The notes: generated by a model from the sequence alone, not told the origin. A stretch of 64,000 nt of DNA from Symsagittifera roscoffensis (GCF_963678635.1 NC_087065.1:56386397-56450396); one strand, 5' to 3'. Positions 1 through 13,330 are shown, counted from the first letter of the stretch. Numbers and translations are program-made.

Positions 1-3000
1 TCTCCTAGCGAGTCTCTACGCTGTATGTTTCGTGACAAAAATTTTTTATATTTTGACGACAATGCACAAGTACCAAAAACAAATATGAGAAAATTTGCTT
101 AAGCCTGCTCACTCAACTTCTTTAATATCAAAAATATCCTTGCAATCTCTTAGAAATGATATCTGTTACTCAGCTAAAGTTACACACAGGGCCTATCCAG
201 GGTTAAGTTATTACTACCTCCACTCAGTTGCCTAGTATGACAGCATCACAAAATTTCCAAGACATTATAACTAATAAACAAAAAAAAATTGATAGTGAGA
301 TAAAAATACCCCATAAGCGACAGCATCAGTAGCCACAGTATCACTCTACTGCCACAGACATATCAAATCACTGCTTCGTTTAAAATCAAAGGGTTCTTTA
401 TAAGAGAGCAGAGAGCAAAAGGTCTTCTCAAATGAGTGTGCCTTGTCTAATACACTCACCAAGCTCTTCTTTTATGTGTCACTGGATACCCGGAGCCTTC
501 CTATTAAGTAGCTCAAGGCATCCACACAACCAAAATAACAATTAAAAAAAGTTTGTTCGGATACATTTGATGAACCCGATTTAGAATCCAAAGTTAAACC
601 GCAAATATCCGGGTCAACTAGGCCACTGTTTTCCTAACATACACGTCTCCTGAGTTGTCGACCTTCTAATTTGACCGCGAAAGGATATCTAGGGATGTTG
701 GATGTTTAAATTGTCCCGGAGGATCCCTTCAAATTTTGACTAAGGAGGGTTGTTAAAGGGCTTAAGTCCCTACGGAGGGTCACCTCGGACGATCGTTGAG
801 AAACCTAGCTTACTCTGGAGGGTTACCTCGGAGGGTACCTTAAACACCTAGGTTGCTTCGGAGGTTCCCCTAAGATCACTAAAGAGGGTCAATATGAGGC
901 TTAAGTCACCTCGGAGGGTTACTTCAATGGGTTCCTTCAACTCTGAAAATTTTTTCAAGTCTCGCCCTAAAGGGGTCTGCGGCTAGTGTTAAAATGAATC
1001 CAAACAGCCTAAATTTTTTCTGAGGTTTATTTGAACTATCTCGAAGGGTTCCGTGAAAAATTTCTACCAAGGAGGGTTGTTAAGGGGCTTAACTGACTCC
1101 GGAGGGTTGCTTCGGAGGGTTCCCCAAAAATCACGAAAACAGTTTTTTCACTGCTCTAAAGCCTCCGATCGGGGTCTAACTTGATTGAAACAAGGTGGGT
1201 TGACTCGGTCAACCTACCCAATAGGATAAAAACGTGGTTTTATAAAAATATATCTTTCGCTCGGAGGGTTCCCTAGAAGTTGGACCCTCCCAAATAACAA
1301 ACTCTAAAAAAAAGTTTTTCCTGAAGTTCTCAACTTAAAAACGGTTGTGTTTCATAACAATGGTTAAAAAATTCGACTTATAGTGCCAAATTTATTTCGA
1401 TCGGTTTGTTAGTCCTTGAGAAATCAACAAAAGTGCGTTCGCCAAATTGGCCTTTTTTTGCGACCTATGTAGGATCTCACAGACTTTTTCGGCAATTCTT
1501 GCTGAAAGTGCTTAAAAACACTTTAAACGAGCGTGGTAGCCCTGTACAGCTCAAGAAGAATGCAAAAAACTGGACCAAAAATGGTTTGGTTACAAAAACT
1601 TTAGTAAAAAAAATATCAAATTTGGACCCTTCCGTTCCTTCCTTTTCCGATCTTTAAGTCTCTAGCTCTTTCCACGGAGCCATTCCGAGGGTTACTCAAA
1701 AATTGCCCTAGCAACCTAGCATGTTATGCTAGCATGCTCCTAACGTGAAAAATTTTTATCACTGTAATTCTAAAAACTCAAAAACTCTACTCTCAAAACA
1801 TTTTGACGAATTTTGGAAAATTACCAAAATCTGATCGAAAAAGTTTTTTTTCGCAATCTTCTACTGAGTCTGTTTCCGCGCGGTTTCTTTAGTTAGGTGG
1901 CTCAAGCTATGTAGTAGCTCACTGCGCAGAAGCTTTTTTGATGTCCAAAAAACTGCGATATACCAAATTTCTGGGGTTAACCGTTTGGTCGAAAATCAGT
2001 TTTTTTCAACAAAAATTGGTGTGTTTCTCGGGTCTAAACGGGAAATAAGTAATGAATAATAAGGATAATAACCTGTTATTAGTCGTTAATCAATATTAAT
2101 AGACCCTCCCTTGCACCAAAATACCCGAGCTAAGACCCTTAACTCGGAAATTCGCATCGATGGAGTGTGCAATCGGACAGCGCCAATCGTGCCCACAACA
2201 CTTAATTCTTAAGAAATAGTACCCGAACTATAATAAAATTGTATCAACGATACTCAAAAGTTGTTGTGGATGTTGTCCCTGTTGCCTCTTGTAGAGTCTG
2301 GAACACGTCTGTCAGCTTGCCACTCTACCTTCCGGTCACCGGCAAAATTATCATTAACTTGCTTAAATATTTAAACAATAATCAAGGGAGGGTACCTTAC
2401 GCAACACCAAAACACTCAATCGTTCGATCAAAAATGATGTAAAACAAACTGCGATAACAACAAATAAGAAGTTCAGATCATATCCCGTCTGGAAATAATA
2501 TATAAACTGTCATTTTATGCTTCTTACTGTTTTTGGTCTTTTTCGGTTTTTTTTTACTGTTTTTTGTACGTTTATGTTTTCACGTATATTTGTTTTTGGT
2601 TTTTTCATAGTTATACACTGTTTGTTTTTTGTTTTTACGCTTTATTTTAAATTGTTTTTGCTCCCAGGGCCTTGGGATAAGCGGGCTCATGACTTTCCAC
2701 CCAACCCTCCGGCCCCCGGAATTTTTGGTCTCAACTAAGTTAAAAAGCTATATAGTACCAGGCGGTGGGTCGGTACCACCCACCTAGTACAATACAGGAC
2801 ATTAAGCCTTCTAATTCGGGCATACGCCCGGAGCGGAGGATTCATCGCTGAAAAATTTGCTGATCAGGATGGTCTTATGCCTTTAACAGGCCCACCCAGG
2901 AGCGCCATAAAAACTTCTATGTAACATTCGCCCAAACATTACATAGTGACGGAGCGTAGAAAAAACACCTATTGGCAAATCGCCGGCGTCAATAACCTTA

Positions 3001-3800
3001 ATTCTACCCGTTTTTCACTGTCTCGACCTAGCCAGTTTGTTTTCTGGTCTGTTTAGGGCTAAGTAAAAAGTTACCATTTTTAAGCCATCAGTCAAACAAA
3101 TTTTGATCAGCTTTAGTTACATGCGAAAACAACCACATAACTGGGTCTAGGATTCCTAGACGACCTGATTGCTATAAAAAAACAAGGCTCGAATATCAAA
3201 TTTTACTATGTTTTAGTGACAGTTATATACCAAATCCATTGGAGATGGATTGACCCTTTACTCTTTTCAGCTAATCATGCTCTGAAATTCTAAATAATAA
3301 TGGAGTTAATTCAAACGTTCAGGGCATTAAATTTGCTAAAAAGCCAGTTATATAGTTTCTCAGCATATAATAGTCTCCGGGCACGGGGCCTCCAATTCGG
3401 TACTCTTTCGGAGATAACGTTGTTATCACTCTAACTTCGCGGCACGGGAGGGTTCTGGTCCGCCCAGGACGTCCCACTGAAGCCTCCTTTTTTCTTATCA
3501 GCTTCAACTATACGTCTTATTGTGCGTGATCGTCACGATAAGAGACTTCGTGTTTTCTTCCTATTCTCTCGACCGTTTTTTGACTCGTATATTTGACTGT
3601 CTCTCTTCTTCTGGCTTTCTGCCAAAAAATGGCCGTTCTTCTTAACTTCTCAGAAATGTTCCATCGCCATTCGAATTCTTAAAAGTTTGAGTTTCAGATT
3701 CTTCCGACCCTTTTTCATAATGAGTTGGCCTTTAACGTCACTGATGTTCTTTTCTTGCTCGTTGGAGAGTTCGGCTGTGTCAATCCGGCGGAATGGCACA
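1..3800 (-). repeat. 5' LTR (with gag edge) of element C
   Basis: This stretch aligns along its whole length with 6626-10384 and more loosely with 32520-36583, so it is a third copy of the A/B-type LTR. The outer end on the minus strand reads TGTGCCATTC, at 3800. Bases 1-20 match the first gag codons of B and A, so this is probably a 5' LTR whose internal region runs off the left edge. It contains no convincing gene. It holds many CGGAGGGT-type motifs on the plus strand (roughly 720-1290) and the conserved hairpins described at 432-520 and near 3515. The exact inner edge of the LTR is uncertain by about 100 bp. Confidence 0.75.
432..520 (-). other. Conserved two-hairpin module in LTR C
   Basis: Read on the minus strand, a stem built from GTGAGTGT and ACACTCAT encloses about 12 nt. 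Just upstream, TGCC...GAGC pairs with GCTC...GGTA. The same pair of hairpins occurs at matching places in LTRs B, A and P. The function is unknown. Confidence 0.45.
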
Positions 3801-4219
3801 TCAATGACTTGCTGAACAATAATGTTCGAGTTTGCGAGCACTCAAAATAGAATTTAAAAGACTCGCGTGTTCCCTTGGCTAAACACTTGTCGGTTAAAAA
3901 ACATCTACATTGTAAAGAGGTTTTTACAAAAAGGCCAATTGTTTAACGTCTTTCTTGTGTTATTTCTGAGCATCGACAAACGCGGACACAAAATAACCGC
4001 AAGCATGAATCGCAAGCATAATGACCAATTATTCAACGTCTTTCTGGTATTATTTCTGATCAACGACAAAACTGGACTCAAAATAACCGCGATGAATCAA
4101 AATATTCGAGAAAAATACGGTCTCATTTTCAAAAGTTCATCCCCGAGGTTCAAGCTTGCCTCTGAATTATCTCGAGGAAACAATAAAGACAAAAGTAGAA
4201 TAAAGAACAGAAAATACGA
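3801..4219. repeat. Repeat X, copy 1
   Basis: This stretch is nearly identical to 37176-37590, the other flank of nested elements in this window. It carries two internal units of about 91 bp (beginning near 3932 and 4023), each containing a CCAATTRTTYAACGTCTTTC-like core. The left edge is cut by LTR C at 3800. The homology with the second copy ends at 4219 only because element P inserted at that exact point in the other copy. An open frame of 124 codons (3867-4241, plus) spans it but is probably not a gene, since the internal repeats explain it. Confidence 0.7.
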
Positions 4220-4239
4220 AAAGATGGATGAAGTATCCT

Positions 4240-4825
4240 GATTTGGTTGACAAAACTGGTCCTTTTTTAATTGATAACTATCAAAAATTGTTGTCTAAGC
4301 TGACTCAGCGGCTCCAATGCCACGAAAATATTTTTTAAATCTAAATTTCTTTCAAAACTTCCAATGATGCTCTTTCAAAACTGATTAGATCAAAAGATTT
4401 TACGATAGATTCCACATTTTTTGAAGATCCTGTTACATGGCAGTTTTGTGATATCTCTTAAATATTGGATGAACTTTATTGGAGATGGCAAATCACCTGA
4501 TATTTTGATTAAAAGTTTTTTAGGCGCCAAGCTTATGGCCCTCTTGAAGATAGCCGGAGGGTTGAGACCAATTGCCTAAAGGAACAAGCTTAGATTCCTC
4601 ATGTCAAAATGCACTGGAAGCAAGGCCCTCTTTGAGTCTAAATTTTTTTCGGAGGATCTGCGGGTGGGTTGTGGCTTTAAATGAGAAACAAAGTTAGCTT
4701 CACCTCCGCTCCAAAAATTAGCTTCACCTCCGCTCCAAAGATTTAAAAAGTTCTTAAAATTTGAAAATTTCAATCCTGTAGTTGAAAAGTCAGAGGATTA
4801 TCACATGAGTGGCTAATCTTGCCTC
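4240..4825 (+). pseudogene. Degenerate reverse-transcriptase fragment (non-LTR type)
   Basis: A short stretch of plus-strand frame (4483-4683) keeps a recognisable N-terminal reverse-transcriptase block: GAKLMALLKIAGGLRPIA, one stop where a VG pair is usual, then a segment with LMSKCTGSKALFESKFFSE and a VGCG turn. This resembles the GGIRPIAVG block of some LINE reverse transcriptases. A further piece, with FLKFENFNPVVEK, lies near 4749-4815. Several stops and a tandem 24-bp duplication (about 4693-4741) show that it is dead. It follows repeat X directly, so X may be the upstream part of the same element. The family assignment is from motif memory only. Confidence 0.5.
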
Positions 4826-4904
4826 GAAATATGACTTCTCAAATCCTTGTTATTTTCGAGATATGACGGTTTTTAGAATTTGTTCAAAATTTTCCAAAAA
4901 CTTG

Positions 4905-6650
4905 AATTTAAAGGGCCAAGTTCCGTTCCAAGATCCTCTTGTCGGGGTTACTTCTCCTTCGGAGTAGTTAGAGGTCATCCAAATATGTGTCTATGGATTC
5001 ATCATCTCTCTGACGCCTCTTTTCAGATTTCACTAAAGCTTGTGGTCCCTGCATCCCCGAGCCGAAACGATTCAGTATGATATCAAATATTTTCCGAGCA
5101 TTGTCTTCTTCATTAGCCCTTTTCGCCATTACACAACTCAGGGCCATGCCCCCTAAGTTGCTTGTCAGTGCGCTGCATTCCTGTTTCTTGGAGAGATTCT
5201 CTTCTTCAAAGTGTAATTTCATCACTTCTATTCAGGTGTCGATGCAGCTATCCGACTCTTCCTTGTATGATTTCGGCTTTTTGAGTGCCGTCCTCCGTGA
5301 CCGCTCTCCTCTCTCGGTTGACTTCGAGACTTCGGTGATGAATGTTGCAACAGATCTTTTCAAAGGCTCAAACAGTGAAGCGTACATCGTCGCGACCTGT
5401 GAGACGGTAGTCAGATCTGGCACTGATCTGACTTGTGGCATTACCGGTAAACGAATTCCCGATGTGGCATCCGCTTCTGGTGGGGCCGGATCCGTCCAAC
5501 CCGACATCGACGGGGCTGCCGTGGGTCTCTACCTGCACAATTGAGGGTTCCGGGTTTGTCAGTTGCCCGACGCGAGTCCCTCGTTGGAGCGGGACGACTC
5601 TCTTGGTTGCTGCCGCTCAAGATCTCATCCAGCTTCCGCATCATATGGTCACCTTTTGCATCTAGATTTTCTTCAGGTTAGTCATCGTATGGGCATAGGT
5701 GTTGTCGTGATCGTTCAACAACCACTCGATCTCTCTCGTCATCTTAATGTCTCTTTCTTTTGACTCCTTGGTTGTGACTCCTTGTGACTCCGTTCCCACC
5801 ACTGGGGTAAGACCCAGTGACGATGACATCAATTGAGGTTGCAGCCTGGTGCTCGAAGATGCACAACCCTTCAGTGTGCCCATAAATATCATCAACCTGT
5901 CGTATGTCGACGATGCTCCCATCGTTCTCCCATCTGACATTGGTCTAGTTGGCGAGTCAGACATCGCTTTCTTGCAATTCTCCTGTCTCGGAAGAGGGGT
6001 GAAGTCCATGTCCGAGTGCACCAGCCCCGGACCGTCATATCCAGAAGACAATCCATCAGTTCGGAGGGACGCCATGCGTTCATCGTACCTTGTCTTGAAG
6101 CTTCGTTTCGCTTTTGAACTTGGTTGCTCATCTCTTGGACTTATGCTCGACATCATCGCATTCTTGCCCTCCTTGACTAGAGTGGATTGTTCCTTTCGAC
6201 GACTGTTAATCTTGGTCTCCGATTTGAACATCCCCTTAAACAACAGTTCCTTTCGTACTCCGACCTCGGAACGCTCCGAGGTCTCTTGAGTTTTCTCGGT
6301 TTCTTCCCGCTCAAGGTCCTCGCCAAGATCCGGCGGATCCTGCTGAGGGCGGTTATCGGGTCGGGTTAGCGTTTGTTCCCCTTCCCCGAGGGGTTCCGTT
6401 GGTGTCACGTTCGCCGCCCCGGCCTCGGCGTTCCGCCCTTCATCGCCATTTAGATTCTTCTTGCTTCTTAGTTTCATTCCGCTCACTGAAAGATCACAGA
6501 TCACTATGACCTTCACTTGCTGCATCACAAGCAAAGACTTCGGAGATGCTACTGATCGAGGATTGGCTACACCGTGATTTAAACCTCCGCGTGCTTCCCA
6601 CGCTCAGCCTGGGAATCTTATTTGTCTCTCCTAGCGAGTCTCGCTGTATG
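4905..6650 (-). pseudogene. gag: gag remnant of element B
   Basis: Minus-strand pieces match the gag of element A in order. The N-terminal KIPRLSVGSTRRF block (about 6600) comes first, then MKLRSKKNLNGDEGR (ATG at 6477), then a charged region with a KMTREIE helix. A proline-rich linker (about 5500) precedes the Ty3/Gypsy-type capsid block with CIDT, MMKLHFEEE and ILNRFGSGMQG (about 5250-4970). Frames change several times. Relative to A, about 70 codons are missing near 5750, after the LGLTP motif. Similarity ends about 4905, just before the zinc knuckles would begin, so everything downstream of capsid is lost. The identity as Gag is secure by comparison with A and P; it is not functional. Confidence 0.85.
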
Positions 6651-9600
6651 TTTCGTGACAAAATTTTTTGTATATTTTGACGACAATGCACAAGTACCAA
6701 AAATAAATTTGAGAAAATTTGCTTAAGCCTGCTCACTCAACTTCTTCGATATCAAAATTATTCTTTCAATCTCTTAGAAATGATATCAGTGACTCAGCTA
6801 AAGTTACACACAGGGCCTATCCAGGGTTAAGTTATTACTAACTCCACTAAGTTGCCTAGTATGACATCATCACAAAATTTCCAAGACTTTATAACCAATA
6901 CAAAAAACTAAAATTATAATGAGATAAGATCACCCTATAGGCGACAGCATCACTAGCCACAGTATCACTCTACTGCCACAGATATATCAAATCACTGCTT
7001 CGTTTAAAATCAAAGGGTTCTTTATAAGAGAGCAGAGAGCAAAAGGTCTTCTCAAGTGAGTGTGTCTTGTCTAATACACTCACCAAGCACTTCTTTTTTG
7101 TGTCACTGGATTGCCGGAGCCTTCCTATTAAGTAGCTCAAGGCAACCACACAACCAAAATAACAATTAAAAAAAATTTGTTCGGATACATTTGATGAACC
7201 CGATTTGAAATCCAAAGTTAAGCCCCAAATATCCGGGTCAACTGGGCCACTGTTTTCCTAACATACACGTCTCGTGAGTAGTCGACCTTCTATTGTGGCC
7301 TCAAAAGGATATCTAAGGATGTTTAAATTGTCCCGGAGGGTCCCTCCAATTTTTCACTAAGGAGGGTTGTTAAAGGGCTTAAGTCCCTTCGGAGGGTCAC
7401 CTCGGACGGTTGTTGAGACACCTAGCTTAATCCGGAGGGTTAATTTGGAGGATACCTTAAACACCTAGGTGGCTTCGGAGGTTCCCCCTAAGATCACTAA
7501 AGAGGGTCAATAATTGGCTTAAGTCACTTCGGAGGGTTAATTCAATGGGTTCCCTCAACTTCCAAAATTTTTCAAGTCTCACCGCTAAGGGGTTTCTGGC
7601 TAGTGTTAAAAAGAATCCAAACAGCCTAAGTTTACTCTGGGGTTTATTTGAACTATCTCGAAGGGTTCCGTGAAAATTTTCTACCAAGGAGGGTTGTTAA
7701 GGGGCTTAACTGACTCCGGAGGGTTGCTTCGAAGGGTTCCCCAAAAACCGCGAAAACAGTTTTTTCACTGCTCTAAAGCCTCCGATCGCGGTCTAGCTTG
7801 CTTGAAACAAAGTGGGTTGACCCGGTCAACCTACCCAATAGGATAAAAACAAGGTTTTATAAAAAATATCTGGCGCTCGGAGGGTTCCCTAGAAGTTCGA
7901 CCCTACGAAATAACAAACTCCTGAAAAAGTTTTTCTCCTGAATCTATCAACCTAAAAACGATTGTGATTCAAAACAAATGGCCAAAAACGTCGACTTATC
8001 GTACCAAATTTTTTTCGATCGGTTTCTTAGTCTTTGAGAAATCAACAAAAGCGCGTTCGCCAAATTGGCCTTTTTTTGGATCTCAGAGATTTTTTCGGCA
8101 AATCTTGCTGAAAGTGCTTAAAAACACTGTAAACGAGCGTAGTAGCCCTGTGCAGCACAGGAATAATGCAAAAATTGGACCAAAATTGGTTTGGAAACGA
8201 AAACTTTAGTCAAAAACTATCAAATTTGGACCCTTTGTTTCCTTCCTTTTCCGATCTTTAAGTCTCTAGCTCTATCCACGGAGCTATTCCGAGGGTTACT
8301 CGAAAATCGCCCTAGCAACCCAGCATGTTATGCTAGCAGACTCCTAACGTAAAAAAAATTATCATTCTAACTCTAAAAACTCAAAAACTCTACTCTCAAA
8401 ACATATTGACGAATTTCGCAAAATTACAAAAAATCTTATCGAAATTTTTTTTTCGCCGTCTTCTACTGAGTCTTATTCCGCACGGTTTCTTTAGTTAATT
8501 GCCTCAATCTATGTAGTACCTCACTGCGCAGAGGCTTTTTTGATGTCCAAATAATTCCGATATACAAAATTTCTGGGGTTAACCGATAGGTCGAAAATCG
8601 GTTTTTTTTCAACAAAAATTGGTGTGCTCCTCGGGTCTAAATGGGAAATTAGTAATGAATAATAAGGATAATAACCTATTAATAGTCGTTAATCTTGTTT
8701 AATATACCCTTCCTTGCACCAAAATACCCGAGCTAAGACCCTTAACTCGGAAATTCGCAATCGATGGAGAGTGCAATCGGACAGCGCCAATTGTGCCCAC
8801 CTTACTTAATTCTGAAGAAAAAGTACCCGAACTATACTAAAATTGTGTCAACGATACTTAAAAGTTGCTGTAGATGTTGTCCCTGTTGCCTCTTGTAGAG
8901 TCTGGAACACGTCTGTCAGCTTGCCACTCTACCTTCCGGTCACCGGCAAAATTATCATTAACTTGCTTAAATACTTAAACAATACTCAAGGGAGGGTACC
9001 TTACGCACCACCAAAACACTCAATCGTTCGATCAAAAATGATGTAAAACAATCTGCGATAACAACAAATAAGAAGTTCAGATCATATCCCGTCTGGAAAT
9101 AATATATAAACCGTCATTTTATGCTTTTTACTGTTTTTGGTCTTTTTCGGTTTTTTTTACTGTTTTTTGTACGTTTATGTTTTCAGGTATATTTGTTTTT
9201 GGTTTTTTCTTAGTTATACACTGTTTTGTTTGTTTTTACGCTTTCTCTTTAATAGTTTTTGCTCCCAGAGCCTTGGGATAAGCGGGCTCATGACTTTCCA
9301 CCTAACCCTCCGGCCCCCGGAATTTTTGGTCTCAACTAAGTTAAAAAGCTAAATAGTACCAGGCGGTGGGTCGGTACCACTCACCTAGTACAATACAAGA
9401 CGTTAAGGCTTCTGTTTCGGGCATACGCCCAGAGCGGAGGATTCGTCGCTGAAAAATTTGCTGATCAGGATGGTCTTATGCTTTTAACAGGCCTACCCAG
9501 GAGCGCCATAAAAACGTCTATGCAACATTCGCCCAAACATTACATAGTGGCGGAGCGTAGAAAAAGCACCTATTGGCAAATGGCAGGCGTCAGTTACCTT

Positions 9601-10384
9601 AATTCTACCCGTTTTCAACCGTCTCGACCTAGCCAGTTTATTTTCTGGTCTATTTAGGGCTAAGTAAAAAATTTTCTTAAGGCCATCAGTCAAACGACTT
9701 TTGATCAGCTTTAGTTACATGCAAAAACAACCACATAAGTGGGTCTCGGATTCCCAGACGACCTGATTGCTATAAAAAACGAGGCTCGAATATCATATTT
9801 TACTATGTTTTAGTGACAGTCATATACTAAATCTATTGGAGATGGATTGACCCTTTACTCTTTCTAGCTACTCATGCTCTGAAATACTAAATAATACTGG
9901 AGTTAATTGAAATGTTCAGGGCATTAAAGCGGCTAAAAAGTCAGTTATAAAGTTTTTCAGCATATAATAGTCTCCGGGAACGGGGCCTCCAATTCGGTAC
10001 TCTTCCGGAGATAACGTCGTTATCACTCTAACTTCGCGGCACGGGAGGGTACTGGTCCGCCCCGGACGTCCAACTGAAGCCTCCTCTCTTCTTATCAGCT
10101 TCAACTATACATCTTATTGTGCGTGATCGTCACAATAAGAGACTTCGTGTTTTCTTCCTTTTCGCTCGACCGTTTTTCGTCTCGTATATTCTACTGTCTC
10201 TCTTCTTCTGGCTTTCTGCCAAAAAATGGCCCTTCTTCTTAATTTCTCAGAAATGTTCCCTCGCCATTCGAATTTTTAAAAGCTTATGTTTTAGAACATT
10301 CCGATCCTATTTCATAACGAGTTCGCCATTAACGTCACTGATGTTCTTTTCTTGCTCGTCGGAGGGTTCGGCTGTGTCAATGAC
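6651..10384 (-). repeat. 5' LTR of element B
   Basis: The LTR is homologous to copy C (1-3800) over its full length and more distantly to LTR A. The outermost part is missing: compared with copy C, 21 bp lying between two TCAAT direct repeats are deleted, so the LTR runs straight into GACTTG and the (TTG) microsatellite. That same TCAATGACTTG flank follows copy C, so the two copies share more than the LTR. No gene is seen inside. CGGAGGG motifs lie at about 7330-7730. Confidence 0.8.
7056..7145 (-). other. Conserved two-hairpin module in LTR B
   Basis: On the minus strand TTGCC and GAGC pair with GCTC and GGCAA, followed by a stem of GTGAGTGT with ACACTCAC. Both stems are perfect here. Confidence 0.5.

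Positions 10385-10435
<51 letters not shown>
10385..10435. repeat. (TTG)17 microsatellite, tail of LINE-1
   Basis: Seventeen perfect TTG units. On the minus strand this is a (CAA)17 tract at the 3' end of the LINE body, as expected for LINE families that end in a simple repeat. Confidence 0.9.
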
Positions 10436-10436
<1 letters not shown>

Positions 10437-10478
10437 GGCTTTCCAGTAGAATACTGGTGGAAATACCTTCCACAGAGT

Positions 10479-13330
10479 TTATAATATTGTCCAGATATTT
10501 TTGCACGTTGTGCAGTCGCAGCATATCTGCCAAGTGCAGAGGTTGAGGGTACTGTATTTTTCACTGTAGAATTTCCACATAAGAGTTGTGATGCGCTGTT
10601 TGAGTCCCTGTTCTATCTTGAAATTGACTAAATGATCAATTCTATTTGCAACTCTGGTTGTACGAAAAACGAATTCTCCCCTGCGTTTTTCTGCTCGAGT
10701 TTTGGGTAATTTGAAGGGCTCTAATCGTCGGTTTAGGATATTGTTAGCTGTGGGAAGTGGGATGCTGTGGTGTTTGTAGTCAGTGCAGAGTTTTGAAAGC
10801 AAAAGTAAGTCATTGGTCTGTAGGAACATTGGCAGAGGTAAAATGCTGAGCATTCTAAGTTGATCAGTGTGTTTTTGGCAGTGTTTTCCACTTATCCACT
10901 TTACTACTTTCTTTTGAAAAAATTCAAGTTTTTGTAGGTCTTTTCTCAGAAAGTTCGCACAGTGACAGCCGTAGGTTAGGACTGGTAGTAATATTGATTT
11001 GTAGAGACCTAGTTTTACAAAGGTGTTGACGTTATATGCTACATTTCGTCTTAGACTGCATAGTAAATTGTTTCCTTTCTCTAATCATTCGGTTAGATGA
11101 GTGCTCCAACTAAGATCTCCTAACATGTGAATACCCAGATTTTTTATAGATTTTGGCTGAGGTACACGGTTTCCGTTTAAAAATAGATTTATATCAACAC
11201 AGTTTATTTGAGCGCATTTTTCGAATGCCAGTTCCATGTTGATTTGTCTAACCCAATCTTCGATTTTGTTTAAGTCAAGTTGTTTTTCGTCTTGTTTGCG
11301 TCCAACAGATAGAATTTTTAGATCGTCATTAAATACTGAGGGGTCACTGAAGCGTAGGACTTCAGGGAGATCATTTATAAAAACAGAGAACAGGAGTGGG
11401 CCCAGGAGTGAACCTCGGGGTACCCCGCTGCTCATTTCGAGGACGGTGGATGTGTAGAAATCAACCCGAACATATTGCCTTCGGTGTCTGAGATAGTCGT
11501 AGATAATTTCGAGTAGGCATCCACCTACACCAATATCACTCAATTTTCGGAGTAATAATTTGTGGGGGACTTTATCGAAGGCCTTGGAGAAATCAGCATA
11601 AAAAGCAATGATCTCATCATGGGGATTTTCATCCAGCGCTTTGTAGATTCGATTTAGGAATTGGAGCATGTTGCTCATAACGGAGCGTTTCTTCACAAAA
11701 CCGTGTTGGTTTATGGAAAGATGGTCTTTAAAGTGCTCGTAGAGTGGAGAGTACATGCATTTTTCAAAGATTTTGCTGTAATTGCTTAGAAGGGAGATTG
11801 GGCGATAGTTTTCAACATCTTTTGGGTTGTTCTTTTTGTGAATGGGTGTTACAGCCGCTGTTTTCCAACTCGTTGGCATTTTGCGTATGCGTTTAATATT
11901 CTTGAAAAGCTTATTGAGTATATTTTTCATTTGCTTGCCGCATCAGTGGTGAAACCCGGGAGGTAGACCATTTGGTCCATGAGTTTTTGTAATGTCTATA
12001 TTTGCCAGAATATTACTTATTGTTGTGTTTAAAACGCTGAAGTTTGTTAGAGTTGGTGATTCGCACTTTATGTCAAGGAAGTTGTAGTTCTCTTTGGCTG
12101 AAAACACTCAATGAGAAAATGTGTTAAACAATTCTACCTTTTCTTCTGGAATTGATGTCGCTTTGAACTTGATCATTTTCGGGATGTTCGAAGCTCTATT
12201 GATATGCTTAAGGTGCTTGTAAATTTGACCACAAATTCTTAAACCAAAATTTTTTTCTTGATATGAAATTCGATCATGTTCACATAATTCAGTGATTTGG
12301 CTTTCTAGTTTGAGGACCTTATTTTTTCGGTAGCTAGTTGGTCGTTTTTTGAGTAACATCTTTTGCGTGTTGAGCTTTTTCATCTGATGTGATGTACTCG
12401 TGTAATCCAAGGTGGTAGTGATTGACGATATTTGGTTCTTTTTGGGATGTGAGTGTCTATCAAGTCGGTTAAGTAGTCTTGAAGTTCATTGTACATATTG
12501 TCAACATTGGTGTAGCATTGGGGGTTGAAGGGACGATCTTTCATGGCACCAACAATCGGGTCATAATCTCCTGACCCAAAACTGTAGAAGTTTGTCATTG
12601 CTGATGGAGGATCGAAATGTTCAATTTCTATTGCTGTTCTGATTGCAATATGGTCAGAGCAGTCATATATCTTATCAAAATGTTCATCCTGTTCAGAGTA
12701 TACTTGACAGTTTTGATACAGAAAAAATTCCAAACGGGTTTGTGCCGCAGGTCGGAAAGTTAATGCTCCGTTGAAGAAGCCTATCTTCTAACATTTCTAG
12801 GACTTCTTGTTCATCGTTTTCTTGACTGCTGAAGATGTCCCAGTTTGTAGATGGAAAGTTAATGTCTCCACAAATGACTGCTTTAAACTTTTTAGGGATG
12901 GCTTTGAGAATTTTGTTGAAACATTGGTAGTCATATATGTATTGACTGGCTCTAGGGGGGTTGTAAAAGGAGCATATATAGATGATTTCGTTTGCTAGGG
13001 TTATGTTACATAGGACACAACATTCGACGTCGAGTTTTATTTTTTGGGAATTTAGTGAGTAATGGCAATCCGGGCACCTCCATGAGTGTTAGACGACTGA
13101 TGTGCTCCATATGCTCGGTAAATGTTGTATTCAGCAAGTAGTAGTTCAGAGTTCGAGATATTTTTGTTTAACCAGGTCTCACAGATACAAATAACGCTGT
13201 ACAAACCAATTTTTATTGCATTTGCCATTTTGAATCTTCTTTCATAGTTAACTAAACTGCGTGCATTGAATTGTAAAATGGGGAGATGATCTAGTCAAAC
13301 GTTGGATGTTGCATTTTCTTATTCTGGCTG
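10479..13330 (-). pseudogene. LINE-1 ORF2: endonuclease and reverse transcriptase, broken
   Basis: ORF2 of a LINE nicks target DNA and copies the element RNA. The reverse transcriptase lies in one minus-strand frame from 12410 to 10479: WKTAAVTPIHKK, NYRPISLLS, FYADFSKAFDKVPHK and GVPRGSLLGPLLF are all clear, then the catalytic block reads FNDD, in place of the usual F/Y-A-D-D, so both aspartates remain. The C-terminal LINE tail (MLSILPLP and following) is also present. In-frame stops fall near 12108, 11946 and 11085. Upstream, in another frame (12733-12380), the endonuclease motif SDHIAI marks the C-terminal end of the EEP nuclease. The type looks CR1/Jockey-like; the clade was not determined. 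Confidence 0.8.

Noticed and set aside
2517-2738. Small hydrophobic open frames in the LTRs (also 9137-9352 and 35303-35506)
   Set aside because: They come from a T-rich tract shared by LTR copies; the frame shifts between copies and no start context is kept.
10307-10564. Polyglutamine, polyasparagine, polyleucine and polycysteine open frames
   Set aside because: All are readings of the (TTG)17 microsatellite at 10385-10435 and have no conserved flanks.
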